A stretch of DNA of 64,000 nt from positions 1,240,001 through 1,304,000 of the forward strand of contig JADPYG010000088.1 in the NCBI GenBank assembly GCA_017654735.1, read 5' to 3'. Source of the DNA: Vishniacozyma victoriae. Lineage: Eukaryota; Basidiomycota; Tremellomycetes; Tremellales; Bulleribasidiaceae. Below the pieces are notes generated by a model. The model was not told the origin of the DNA and made no database searches. It was given only the letters and a program-made list of their open reading frames with translations. Below, in pieces: positions 17,863-28,968 of the stretch. Made by a program: the position numbers and the translations under genes. The stretch's first letter is position 1, and every line of letters begins with the position of its first letter.

Positions 17863-19586
17863 CTAGAATACACCGGCGAGGACAGATCCCGCGAGGGCAA
17901 GGGCGATACCAGCAATACCAGCAGCCACTCCACGTCCAGCTCCACTGTTGGAGCCGGATCCACTATCGTTGCCGTTGATCGTGCCGCCACCGGTCGTAGG
18001 AGTATTTGTGCCGTTGGAGACGGTGGAAGACTGGCCAGAGAGGGCAGCGAATCCAATAGCGGTAGGTTCATATCGGTAAACAGAGTATACGTTCTTTAGG
18101 AAAGAAGCTCCAACAATCCATGAGATGGGTGATTGGGAAGACATGTCCATTTGGAAGAATGCTCCGGTACACAAGTCGGATTGAGTACTAAATCGACCTA
18201 GGTTCATGTCGGCAGTAGAGATCTGGTAGCTTAGACCACCGTATTGCATGGAAACGTCGAGGTTGGTGTCGCATGGGAATGACCAGAGACCTTGGTTCTG
18301 GGATCCCGACATGGGTTGAGCGTTGGGGATGGCGCCGTAGATGGCATCGATGGCGGCTCCAGGTGCGGCGATCAAAGTTGTTCCAGTGTCGATAGCAGTA
18401 GAGGGTTGACTTCCGGATTCCTACATGTCAGATGCGACTTCAGTACCACAGGAGGTACTCACAGTGACGTCGATGTTGTTGCCCTGGACCATTAAACCTT
18501 GAAGAGGGATTCGCCAGTAGTCTCTTTGACTATCGGGAATATCGATAAAGTTGATCTCACCCGTGTAGAGCGACGAGTCTGTACCACTTCAAGTCAGCAA
18601 GAGACCAACGAACCAAGAGTGAACATACCCGAGGGTCAATGAACCACCATCCGTCTCGACTTCTGATGGGTTGACGGCATTTCGATATCGCTTCATGTAC
18701 ACAGACATCTCTTGCGTTGTCCATGTTCCCGACTGAGCCAAAGCCTCCCAGAATGGCGTAGCGTCAGTCTGTGCAATACTCTCCCATGCAAGTCCCATTA
18801 ATCCAGAAATGGGGGACGAGACTAGTCCAGCAGTAGTCTGATTGACAATGGCGAAAACTTGGTTTTGGATCGTGAATCCACCCATGGTGACTGTATCTCG
18901 GGTGATGAGACCGGCGGCATCACCAGATCCGTAGCTGATACGGAATGGTGTGCTGGAGGCTTGGTAGGTGGATGAATCGGCGGTGTTGAATCGGGTCAAC
19001 TCAGAGCACGTATTAGTTGTGCAGTCGGAATCGGCGACCCATAGATCGGCCGATCCAGTGTCGAGAATGAGGAGGAAGTTCTGGGCTGGTGTACTGATCA
19101 TCAGCAGAGCCGTGAACAAGAAACAGAGACATACCCTATGCTGACTTGACCGGCATATGATGCATCGATACCGACGTCGACCATTCTATCATCAGCCAAG
19201 CCCAATGACCCCCAACGACAGACTCACTGAACAGTCCCCGTTGCCCTCTTTCTCATCTCTGCCTGCTTGGCAATCTCATTCCGCTTCATGATCTGCTTCT
19301 CATTCTCGTGTAGATGCCTCTCAAACTTGCGCCTGATACCCCTGACCTGACCCTCTAACCATTCCTGTCGGACCTCTAGTTCGGGGTGGTATTGACGCTT
19401 ACCAGCATCGGTATGGACGACTGGGACATGGAAGGGAAGGTATGGATCTCGCTTCTCGACTGTCGCATCGGCCTGTTCGTGTACTGGGTTGTGAAAAGGG
19501 AGGTATCGTTTATCGTGCTTGTCATCACCGGCAACAGCCAAGATGAACGGGAGCAGGGGTAGTAAGGCGATGAGGTGAGTGAACAT
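17863..19586 (-). CDS. secreted GPI-type aspartic protease (A1 family)
   Basis: Starting at 19586, MFTHLIALLPLLPFILAVAG is a signal peptide. A propeptide with several Lys-Arg sites follows (…VEKRDPYLPF, …AGKRQYHPEL), then the mature enzyme. The two catalytic motifs are both present: LILDTGSADLW and STAIDTGTTLI. A flap-like segment, FRISYGSGDAAG, lies between them. The C-terminus is Ser/Gly/Asn-rich and ends in a hydrophobic tail (AAGIAGIALALAGSVLAGVF), which predicts a GPI anchor as in yapsin-like or Cryptococcus surface proteases. At least five exons are used, with normal short introns. It would act at the plasma membrane or cell wall. The specific substrate cannot be read from sequence. Confidence 0.9.
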
Positions 19587-20261
19587 CTTGAGGAGAAGAG
19601 TGTGGAGGGATAGTGTATGAAGGGGTATATGTGTGATGTAAAACCGGGTGGTGTCTCGGAAGATCAGGCAGGTGGCCAAGACAATGCTTGTTACGGAATG
19701 GTCAATGGAAGTGGCTGCGCTTTGTCCCCTTTGGTCTTGGCGTGTGTGGATGGATGGGGATTAAGTTTAAGGTATCAACTGGTGATGGGGTAATTTGAGC
19801 GACAGGAGACAAGGTTTGAAGGGGGTTGTCTATTGTCTATTGTAGTGTATATAAAGGTTATATGAGATGGATCATCTTTCTTTTATCGATGATGATGACT
19901 TTTGTGGATATATGGCATTTGGGTCGACTGTGCCCGATTCCCTGAATTGAAGGCGGGGTAAGGGGAGACACGAGAGGTATATAACCCTGAATATCGTCAC
20001 CGGATCCAATTGTATACAGGTGACACAGGAATCCGTAGTTATGCCAACGTCGTCCGATCCTTAGAGTAGGAGAGAGTAACTATAGCAACACACACAAACG
20101 CAGCATGTACTAGCCGTAACACACAAAAGGAGTGAATCTCAAAGGATCGACGATCGTCTCAAAGGCCCTCCAGATCTTGACAGTCGCCTTTGCGGCATTG
20201 GATGTTGGTACAAAGTGCACCTCATGCCGCCGCGGCCGGCGCAGTCGTACTCGTACATGGG
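19587..20261. other. intergenic: protease promoter and GUP1 3' flank
   Basis: This contains the upstream region of the protease, with pyrimidine/purine-biased stretches (for example GGTATCAACTGGTGATGGGG), and the 3' flank of GUP1. I see no coding or RNA gene. Confidence 0.4.
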
Positions 20262-22270
20262 CTAACATTTCCTATCTATACCTCTACGTCTCTCTTCTTC
20301 TCGGTACTCAAACATGACTTGAATAGCTATATACAAGCATCCACAGGCAAAGACTAGGAACGTCCAGCCGGCATATGATGTAGTCAACTCAGTAAGGAGA
20401 TGTCGTACGCCGTCGACCCCTAGGACAAATCCGACTAGATTGGCTGTCATGAGGAGAAAGAGGTTTGCGACTCCTCCTATACCGGCCAGAGGGCGATACC
20501 AGCGCTCATGGCCATACTGACTGTCAGTGATGTCTTGCACTTGACTTGCCTTTTCATATGGTATGGTAGCTCGAGCGGCAATCTCGGGGAGTAGGAACAA
20601 GCTCACGAGCCATCCCCAGGCAAGCAGCTTGAATGACAGGTCGTGCCATAAGGCGACGAACGTAAAGACCAGTAGAGTCGCAGCGGCCACGTTCTTGGAT
20701 CCTCCCACAGGGATGTACAAGTACCTGTCATCAGCCCTTTCAAACTCGGCTGACCCACCTGACGACCCAGAGATTATAGCTCCTATGCCAAGACCTCCAA
20801 AATCCAAGAATCGAGTAGTTGTTGAGAACACAGCGGATCATGTTCTCGGGCGGATCCATTCCATCCAGCAGCGCCCATAGTCGGAAGTACCGCCAAGGTA
20901 TGAGTAGCTATGAGTCAGCTCGCTCTTCACTTAAACGTGATAGCTCCGGCGCAACGGACATACCTTCATCCAGACTACCACCAAGTTCCACAACCCGATC
21001 ATACTTAGCTCGGCTGGGCTATCCCCATCCCATGCCGAAGTATCCTTGATGGCGACCACGTACATTGAATGCAGCATTGTCTCCATCGTCAACAGACAGA
21101 ATAAGAAGCGAAGGGCATCAGAGAGTTGTTCCCGACGAGTGATTGTCGTCGGATTTCGGATCTGAGTCTCAGTACCTCTCAATGTATCAGACGCACCTGC
21201 CAGATGAAGTCATTGAACGTTATTATTGGTCCAGCGATATACAGAGGTGGGTATAGGCAATAGGCGACAAAGTTCAGAAGCGAGTATTCGTTTTCGGGCA
21301 GAGATGTCGAGACCCTTTTACGGTAATCTTCCGGCTGAATATTAGCCTAAGGCGATGATGGTCGACACTCTGGCTTACAGTCTGCGCATCGTTTGCTTGT
21401 TTCCAATGATAATCCAGAGCAAAAGAGACGATCCTAAGCATGGTGATATTGAAATTGATATGCCAGCGAGGCAGCAATCCCTCCATTCGGTCCTATCATC
21501 AGTTCGTCATAGCCTTCGAAGGCGAATAACTCACAACAACTTCGAAAGCACCATGTAGATGCGCAAACCGATATCCGTCATTCCGCTCATTCAAGAACAG
21601 AATCAGCATATTCCCCACAATCACCATTCCCGGCCAGAACCGATCTATCACCCCAGACTTGTTCATCTTCGCCAGCTTGTAATTGAGTGCTAAGATCGCC
21701 AAGACCTTGATAGTGGAAGAACCATGTAGGATTAGGAGCATGATGATGGAAAAGGCAGCGATGAATGTGGTTCGTGAGCGGGTTGGCGATGTTACGAGTT
21801 TGGAGTGGAGTGTAGAGCAAGCAAGATATGATGAACCCAGGAGGAGGAGGGCAGATAGATTAGACCGGAAAGAACGGTATTGGGGATCACTGTTGTCCTA
21901 TCTAATCAGCTTCTCCCGTGATGTCTATCCGCATGGCGGTCAAATCACTCACCACTTTCCAACCGAACATCCAGCCATCAGAGAGTCGTCCTGCATAAAT
22001 CCAATAGTTTGGATGATGTACTATATATCAGCCCACCCTACCATATAGAAGAGAGGACATACCAGAACTCAGCCGGATAGGTATCCAAATCATGACAGGA
22101 ATAACCAGCGCAAAAGCGATATAATACCCCATGAATTCCCTTGTACGCCATCTTGACGGTCCAGCCTCTTGGCCATTCACAGACCGGTTCGAATTTGGTA
22201 TACGTATAGTAAAGTCCGTAACTTGGAACTTGTGTCCTTGAGCTTGTGTAACGGGTGTAGGCGGTTGCAT
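20262..22270 (-). CDS. GUP1: GUP1-like membrane-bound O-acyltransferase
   Basis: A polytopic MBOAT protein of the ER. In yeast, Gup1 remodels GPI-anchor lipids. The start at 22270 opens [16 protein letters not shown]. About ten hydrophobic segments follow across seven or so exons. The family signature is clear: [22 protein letters not shown] with FALDYHW, and [19 protein letters not shown], which contains the conserved MBOAT histidine. [20 protein letters not shown] is also typical of Gup1/HHAT. The C-terminus [12 protein letters not shown] is charged and cytosolic. Its neighbour is a GPI-type protease, a plausible client, but linkage need not mean co-regulation. Confidence 0.92.
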
Positions 22271-22814
22271 CTTTTTATGATTTTCGGTCGATTTCTGATT
22301 GATTAGTGAAATGAGTCATAATAGGACAGTACAAAGGAGAAGCGACTGACTCTTTGCCTGATACCTTTGATCTGATGATGGTCAGACATGTAGCTGAGTA
22401 ACCTTTGGTCGAGATCAGCGCATGGCGGGTGGTACAAGGGATAATCTACAGGTGAATCTTGTAGCAAAGAAGTCGCGTCGGTCAGCTCCGCCTGCTATAC
22501 CTAGTCCACACATATAGAGGCAAGACGACTTTCCGAGCTGACAGGCTGGAGACCAAGCATCTGCTCGTCTGATGATCGTGCTGAGGCGACCGATTGGTAG
22601 AGACCGCAAGAGTTTCTGTGTCTTCGGGGCGACGTATGGCCGCTGTTGCAAGCAAGCCGTCGCTATTCAAGAGCCAGTTTATTTGCGCGTCTTTGGGCAA
22701 CTACAACAGCGTAGAAAGTACGAGAGGCAATGATCCATCCCAATAATTTCTGCGCAAGTGATATCGCCTCTCTGATATAGCAGGATCTGCATGTTCGCGC
22801 CCGGAGAAACTCAA
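22271..22814. other. intergenic: GUP1 promoter
   Basis: This is the upstream region of GUP1 and the 3' flank of the next gene, both on the minus strand. Short minus-strand open frames around 22415-22700 have no homology signal and are ignored. Confidence 0.4.
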
Positions 22815-24516
22815 TCAGTCTATAACGATAGTCCGCCCAACAGGCTCTACGCTAAACATGCTCTCTGGAACAGCTAGCTTCTCCCGAGCAATCGCCAAAT
22901 CCTTTGGTGGCTGATTATCTGCTCGTCAGTCCGAGACCTGGTATTGCAACTCACAAAGCTCATCGCTCATGATCCACGTTCCCCAGTGTACCCCTACGCT
23001 CTTCTTAACATTCATGAATTTAGCCATGTTGACTGCGCCCTCGGGATCGGTGTGCTGGAGATGCATATGCCATCTTGGCTCGTATGATCCGATGGGGATT
23101 GCTGCCAGGTCGATATTACCGAAAACACGTCCGACGGCGTGGTACAGCGTTGGCGAGTATCTTTTGATCAGCCCGGTGGCCTCGCGTTGAGGCGTTGTAC
23201 TTACCCGGTATCACCCAGATGAATGAACGATCTGGGCTTCTCCGTATCTGATTTGACGTGGAATGCAGACCAGAGCGTGGCGTTTGTGTCAAGGGGAGAA
23301 CGGGCAGACCAGTGCTATCCGTCAGCCCAGTACGCACATCTTCGAAGTTGGTCGACTCACCATATTGGGAACGGCCGTTATCGTAAACGTTTGGTCCTTT
23401 TGTCCAGGTCGACTCAATGTGTGCTTGGCCTCCTGCCACCAGCTATATAATCAGCTAGGTCTGAAGCGAGACGAGCAGCTTACTCTAGCTCAGTCACTCT
23501 AGTAACTCCATGCTCTCGGATGAAAGGTCCAACCCCGATCGGTACTATCCATTCACAACTATCCCCAAGTTCGTGAATCGCTTCCGGATCCAGGTGATCA
23601 AAGTGGCTGACGATCAGCAGATGTTCAATCTGTGGGAACGTACTTGTGTGAGACTAGAACCAAATCCACTCTCCGCAGTTCATCCAGTCGGCATGGGGGC
23701 GGGCGTAATCGTTCTGGAGCAACTCGAGAGGGTAATGTACGATGTGATAAAGCAGGATCGGTGAGAATGGCAAGTTTGTCAAGTGTAACGTAGGATGTGG
23801 ATTGGCCGAGCTGAAAAAATCAGTAAAGGCAAACAGAAGCGAGTGTCTACTCACCCAGGTCATGGTCAACTTATCCGTAACTTCGATATCTTCGCCTCCT
23901 CTTGTTGTCCGTTTCCTCGCTATACTCGAGCCTCCCTCATGCATAGGCTCTATCGTCTTTGACATCTCTGCTGCGCGTTCTGGGCCATATAACAGCGCAA
24001 AGTCCGGTCTTTCAATTGGTAGATCCTTGATTGGCCGTTCATCCGGTACACCCCTTCCCATCAGTTCACCCCTCAAAGTTCACTTACACATTCGAGAAGA
24101 TCTTTCCAGTGACTGTAGAGATAACGATTTTCCATAGTGCCCATTCCCATGCTCCCTGCTCTCTCCATTCGATATACGGATTCCAATATCGACCAGCAAA
24201 TCTCAAGCTCGAGAATCTGTATCTTCAGCTCTGATCTGATTTAGGCAAACGATGACAGACCTTCGTTTGAGAGCTTCCCGTTCTGTCTCTGTCGCTAGCG
24301 CATGCTCGTCCGGTTGACCTCCTGGTAAGATCTGTAATGTCGCTTGAAGGCTCTTGTGCCGTTCACGAATGTACGATCGTCGAAGCGTGTCGGTATAGGC
24401 TACCTGTCAGCTCTGACTTTTGTTTAGATGTCTAATTTACCATAATATGTGAGCCATACCCCTGTCCAGGCTACGGGCAATACTATGACCGCCCTTCTTA
24501 GCCCCGGGTAGATCAT
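22815..24516 (-). CDS. NAPE-PLD-like metallo-beta-lactamase hydrolase
   Basis: Related to N-acyl-phosphatidylethanolamine phospholipase D and yeast Fmp30. The start at 24516 opens MIYPGLRRAVIVLPVAWTG, an N-terminal hydrophobic segment that could be a membrane anchor or targeting signal. Conserved boxes follow: RFAGRYWNPYIEWREQGAWE; then LTMTWLGQSTSYVTLDKLAI (the beta-lactamase entry strand), LTDPALSHRTLP, and VSHNHFDHLD, the HxHxDH zinc site, which is assembled across an intron. Later boxes are FIHLGDTGYSPTL, IGSYEPRWHMHLQHTDPEGA and VGVHWGTW. All expected metal ligands are seen. It ends PVGRTIVID at TGA 22815-22817. It is divergently arranged with the AIFM2-like gene. Known homologs act on N-acyl phospholipids at membranes; substrate here is inferred. 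Confidence 0.9.
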
Positions 24517-24774
24517 CCTTACCTATCTTATGGTCTATCAACAGCCATCGGAATTTTGGCCGATGCGTCATAAGGCGAGACGCGACTTTTGCTTACGTAT
24601 TCACAACCACGCGAGACTCGCATGGTGTCACGGGCGGCTATCGATCCGGCGCCTCGGCCGAGCGCCTTTCGTGAGACTTATCAGATAAAAGACCATCTTG
24701 TGAAAGTGAGAGTGTATATCCCCTCTTCTCCCTCTTGTCCTCATCTCCTAATTCTTGTGTATAGTGTGTATATA
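24517..24774. promoter_or_regulatory. shared divergent promoter
   Basis: Only 258 bp separate the start codons of the NAPE-PLD-like and AIFM2-like genes, which point away from each other, so they must share regulatory DNA. A pyrimidine-rich stretch, CCCTCTTCTCCCTCTTGTCC (24721-24740), lies upstream of the plus-strand start, as often seen before fungal transcription starts. Confidence 0.5.
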
Positions 24775-26320
24775 ATGGCTGTGGTGAATGCTACTAGAGC
24801 CTCTACCAAGACTGTCGTAGTACTTGGGGCTGCTTATGCTGGAAGGCGATGTGCTCAGATATTGAGCTCGACTCTTCCGCCTGACTGGCGATTAGTGGTC
24901 ATTGACCGCAATACCCATTTCAACCGTAGGTCCCTCATTCTCATCGCCGGATTGGTGCTGATGGATAGACGTTTATGTCTTCCCTCGATTCACGGTGATC
25001 CCATCTCACGCCAACAAGGCTTTCGTACCGTATACCCATGCCTTCGAGCCTCGACCAGGAGATCCCGTCTTTGGTCTTCTCACTCCACCAACCACCCCAA
25101 CATCCGAGACTGTAGAGCTAAAATCAAAGAACAGGGTCTGGATCCACGGTAACGTATCCTCTCTCGCCTCTCACTCCGTTACGTTCACCCGACTTTCAAG
25201 CGAGAATCCCGACAACACCGTTGGCGAGGCTGAGACCATCGAATTCGACTACCTTGTCTACGCGCTCGGAGCCAGCCTTCCTTCTCCAGTCGATGTCTGG
25301 GGCGAAGAGTCGAGTAGCCAGCAACTTCCGGGGGTACCTATGGGCTGCAAAAAGAGGGGTGTGGGGTACATGCATCAGAGAGCAGAGACCATGAAGAGAA
25401 CGAAGAGCGTTCTGGTAGTCGGTGGAGGAGCCTTGGGTATTCGTGAGTACCACAACATGCATAGAGCCTGTGTGATCTGATCTACAGAACTCGCAACGGA
25501 CCTGAAGGATGTATATCCTGAGAAAGAAGTGACCTTGATTCACTCGCGTCAGCAGCTCATGCCTATTTATCCCATCGAAATGCACAATGGCAGTAAGTGC
25601 ATCTGCCCACTGAGATATAAGTACTAATCATCAGTCATGGAGAGCCTCAAGCAGCTTGGAGTCCAGACAATACTAGGTGAACGGATCATGACCTGGCCTG
25701 AACACCCCGAGATCGTCGATGGCAAAGTCAAGACTCTTGTCACCTCCACAGGCCGGGTGCTCACAGCGGAGATGGTATTGCCATGTACAGGCCAGAAACC
25801 CCATGTAGCGCTCATGGCCGCCTTCCGCCCTGAAATAATTTCAATGACGACCGGCCGGATCCGGATTCACCCGACTCTTCAGGTCGACAACTCCTCTTCC
25901 AATGAGCACGAAGCCGAGGACGTGTCGCACATTTTCGCCTGTGGTGATTGCGCCGAGAGTGGAGCTATACAAGCTGGTCATACTGCGTACTGGCAAGGGC
26001 AGCAGGCTGCCCAGAATATTGTAAAAATGATTGCGAACAAGGAAGTCCTGCTGGCAGGACCGCTTGGAGAGTATAAACCCACTCATCCCGCCATCAAAGT
26101 TACTCTTGGTCGTGTGAGTAGTCCTGTATATCGTCAATTAATGGCTGACCGTCCAAGCATAACGGCATCATCTCCAATGTTGACGGTACCCGTGTCACCG
26201 GAGAGGGGATCGAGGATCTTTCAGTGCCTGTTATGTGGTAAGTACAATCGTACCGTAGCATGAAAGCCGCTAAATATCAGGGAGTCACATATGGTCGCTG
26301 ACATGCCTTATGACGCCTAG
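24775..26320 (+). CDS. AIFM2/FSP1-like FAD oxidoreductase
   Basis: A pyridine-nucleotide-dependent FAD enzyme of the AMID/AIF family. The start at 24775 opens MAVVNATRASTKTVVVLGAAYAG, a Rossmann GxAxxG motif for FAD. A second nucleotide-binding motif, SVLVVGGGALGI, lies mid-protein and binds NAD(P)H. IFACGDCAESGAIQAGH is the C-terminal FAD-contact motif typical of this superfamily. Six or so exons; the final one, after a GTAAGT intron near 26240, encodes ESHMVADMPYDA and ends at TAG 26318-26320. No transmembrane segment is obvious. Human AIFM2 reduces ubiquinone to limit lipid peroxidation; whether the fungal protein does so is an inference. Confidence 0.9.
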
Positions 26321-26608
26321 GATCTTGTACTGGCATGCCCGTATCGTATATTTGAATGCATATCATACCCAGATACGATCCGACCGGGGCTTGGCGAAAA
26401 TGCGGAGCCGATTTTTCCTGAAATCCTTGGTCAGGAACCAAAAAGATAAGGTGGTGACTACCCATTGGCCTTTGCGGGGGTGTGATTTCCTAGCTTATCT
26501 GGAATCGGCAAAAGCTCTCGTGAGCACCTGACTGGATATGGAGCTAGCGTATATATCGCCGGGTGCAATTATGGATGGTCCGTTCATCATCTACGAAATC
26601 TCAACAAA

Positions 26609-28850
26609 ATGGCAACTATCGATGTTCAGCCTGGAGCTCATGATGGCATGTCTGTGTCATCCCCGTATCATGAACCCGGACTCAAGAATGCGATTAAGAG
26701 ACTCGGGACCAGGTGAGTCAGACTAAGAATAGTAGCGGGGAATTGCTGACGCGTCAAGAGAAGGGTGGTTGGGAGACTACGACTTCAAATACCTGTGCAT
26801 GCCGACTATGCCATTCGGTAAAGGCAAAGGCAGGAGAAAGCCACCTCCATTTTACAGTCTGAACGCGGATCTGCCTATGTTGCTGGCTCTTGTTTGCGGT
26901 GAGTCACCTGATCTTCTGGTTATACTCAGGCTGATAGATCAGGCTTCCAGCACAGTCTTGCTATGATCGCGGGAGTCATCACAGTGAGTCCACCCACCCA
27001 CCGACTCTATGTCGACACTACTGACACCTCAGCCCCCCATCATCATGGCGAGCCAGCTGGCGCTACCACCCGACACTCAAGCATACATGATATCAGCATC
27101 CTTGATTGCCTCCGGTATTCTCTCCATGGTCCAGATCGCCAGGTTTAAGATTCCCAAGACAAACTACTACATCGGAACTGGATTGATCACGGTCGTTGGA
27201 ACTTCATTCGCCAGTCTCTCAACCGCATCAGCAGTATTCAACGCACTCTACGCCGACGGAACATGCCCTTCTATCCAGAATGCGGATGGTACAACCACTC
27301 GCCAAGCTTGTCCCGAGTACGTCAACTTGTGTTGTCCTGTAGTAGACTAACGTTTAGCGCATACGGCAAGCTGATTGGTACATTCCTAGTCTGCTCATTC
27401 TTGGAAATGGGCATGTCATTTATCCCCGCCAAGAAGCTCCGAAAGATCTTCCCACCACTCGTCACGGGATTGACTGTCGTCTTGATCGGCGCCTCACTAG
27501 TCGGTAAATCTGGTTTCCTCAACTGGGGAGGCGGAACCAATGATTGTCAATTACGACCTGCTGCACCTAGTATCTTCCGCTTGTGTCCAACTATCAATGC
27601 CCCCAATGCCTTGCCGTAAGTGTCAACACTTATTCGTGTTGAGCGTAGCTGATAGCGCAGATGGGGATCAGCAGAATATATCGGTCTTGGTTTCCTCAGT
27701 TTCATCACCATCGTCATCGTTGAAATGTTTGGCTCTCCCTTCATGCGAAACGCAAGTATCATCATCGGTCTGGTTGTTGGTATGATCGTAGCTGGCGCTA
27801 CTGGATACGTCGATTCGTCCAGTATCGACACGGCACCGGCAATCACGTTCCTCTGGGTCAAGCGATTCAAGCTGGGAGTTTACGGCCCTGCTGTCTTGCC
27901 AAGTCTGGCTGTTTATGTTGTACTCGCAATGGAAGCTATCGGAGATATCACTGCATCGGCAGATTTGTCAAGAGTGACCGTCGATGGGGTGAGTCGTTTT
28001 TAAAGTCAGGTAGAATCTAGCTCATCTCGAAGCCCGAATTCGATAGCCGAATCCAAGGTGGTATCCTCGCCGATGGAATGGCTGGATTCTTCTCCGCCTT
28101 GTTCACCGTCACTCCCATGAGGTACGCCTAATTCACCATTGTAAGGCTGACTATCAGCATCTTTGCCCAGAACAACGGCGTAATTGCCCTTACCCGATGC
28201 GCAAACCGAAAAGCAGGTTTCGTCTGCGCGTCCTTCCTCATTCTCTACGGGGTCCTTGGCAAGCTTTCTGGTGTCTTTCTGTCCATACCCAATGCCGTTT
28301 TGGGGGGTGTAACTACATTTTTGGTTCGTTTCGCCTTGCTCCTGCTTGTCCTGCGAGTCGCTGATCGATGCTAGTTCGGCTCGGTGATCGCTGCCGGTAT
28401 CAAGGTGTTGTCGTATATGAAATTCACGCGAAAAGATCGATTTGTTCTCGCCGCCGCGGCTTCTTTCGGTTTTGGAAATATGTTAGTCCCCAAGTGGGCT
28501 ACTTACTTGTTTGAACGTGTCGAGTCGCCTGGATCAGGCTTACAGGGTCTATTCAATAGTATCATCATTGTCCTCTCCACTCCATGTAAGTCCTGGTCAT
28601 CCTTCTCAGAATCCGCAGCTGACGAGCAGATTTGATCGGTGGTCTTGTGGCGGCTATTTTGAACTTGATTATACCCGAAGACGCGCCCGAAGGAGACGAT
28701 ATTGAGATCAATCCATCTTTCCAAGATTCGCAGCTTGAGACTGGTATGCCCAGTTTAGGTAAGGACGCCGAGAAAGGCCGCGAAGTAGATGCGGATGCAG
28801 AGTACAAAGCTAGAGTCGAGCCTGCTCCGGAGAGTAGTCGGGGTTATTAG
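26609..28850 (+). CDS. NAT/NCS2 purine permease (UapA/UapC type)
   Basis: A plasma-membrane nucleobase symporter. The start at 26609 (MATIDVQPGAHDGM...) gives a cytosolic N-terminus ending in GWLGDYDFKYLCMPTMPF. The family motif FQHSLAMIAGVITPP follows, assembled over two introns, and then about twelve hydrophobic segments. The NAT signature QNNGVIALTR is at 28168-28197, and the acidic motif before it (VYVVLAMEAIGDITASADLS) includes the conserved Glu of TM8. It has about nine exons. The acidic, polar C-terminus ends at 28850. Presence of the full signature predicts uric acid/xanthine transport, as in Aspergillus UapA, but specificity is not certain. Confidence 0.93.
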
Positions 28851-28968
28851 CGGTAGTCATTTCCCTGAATTGTAGGACGGTACAAAGTTATGCCATGTCG
28901 TCGCACTTGTCCTTGTCTGCGGTATATAGCCTGCCCCACTCTGGCCCCAATGTCTATGTACATCCACC

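Noticed and set aside
17725..18099. Plus-strand open frame overlapping the 3' end of the aspartic protease
   Set aside because: It covers the Ser/Gly-rich GPI region of the protease in reverse. The protease reading is supported by catalytic motifs and a continuous gene model.
22415..22700. Minus-strand open frames upstream of GUP1
   Set aside because: Short, overlapping in two frames, and of no recognisable composition; most likely promoter DNA.
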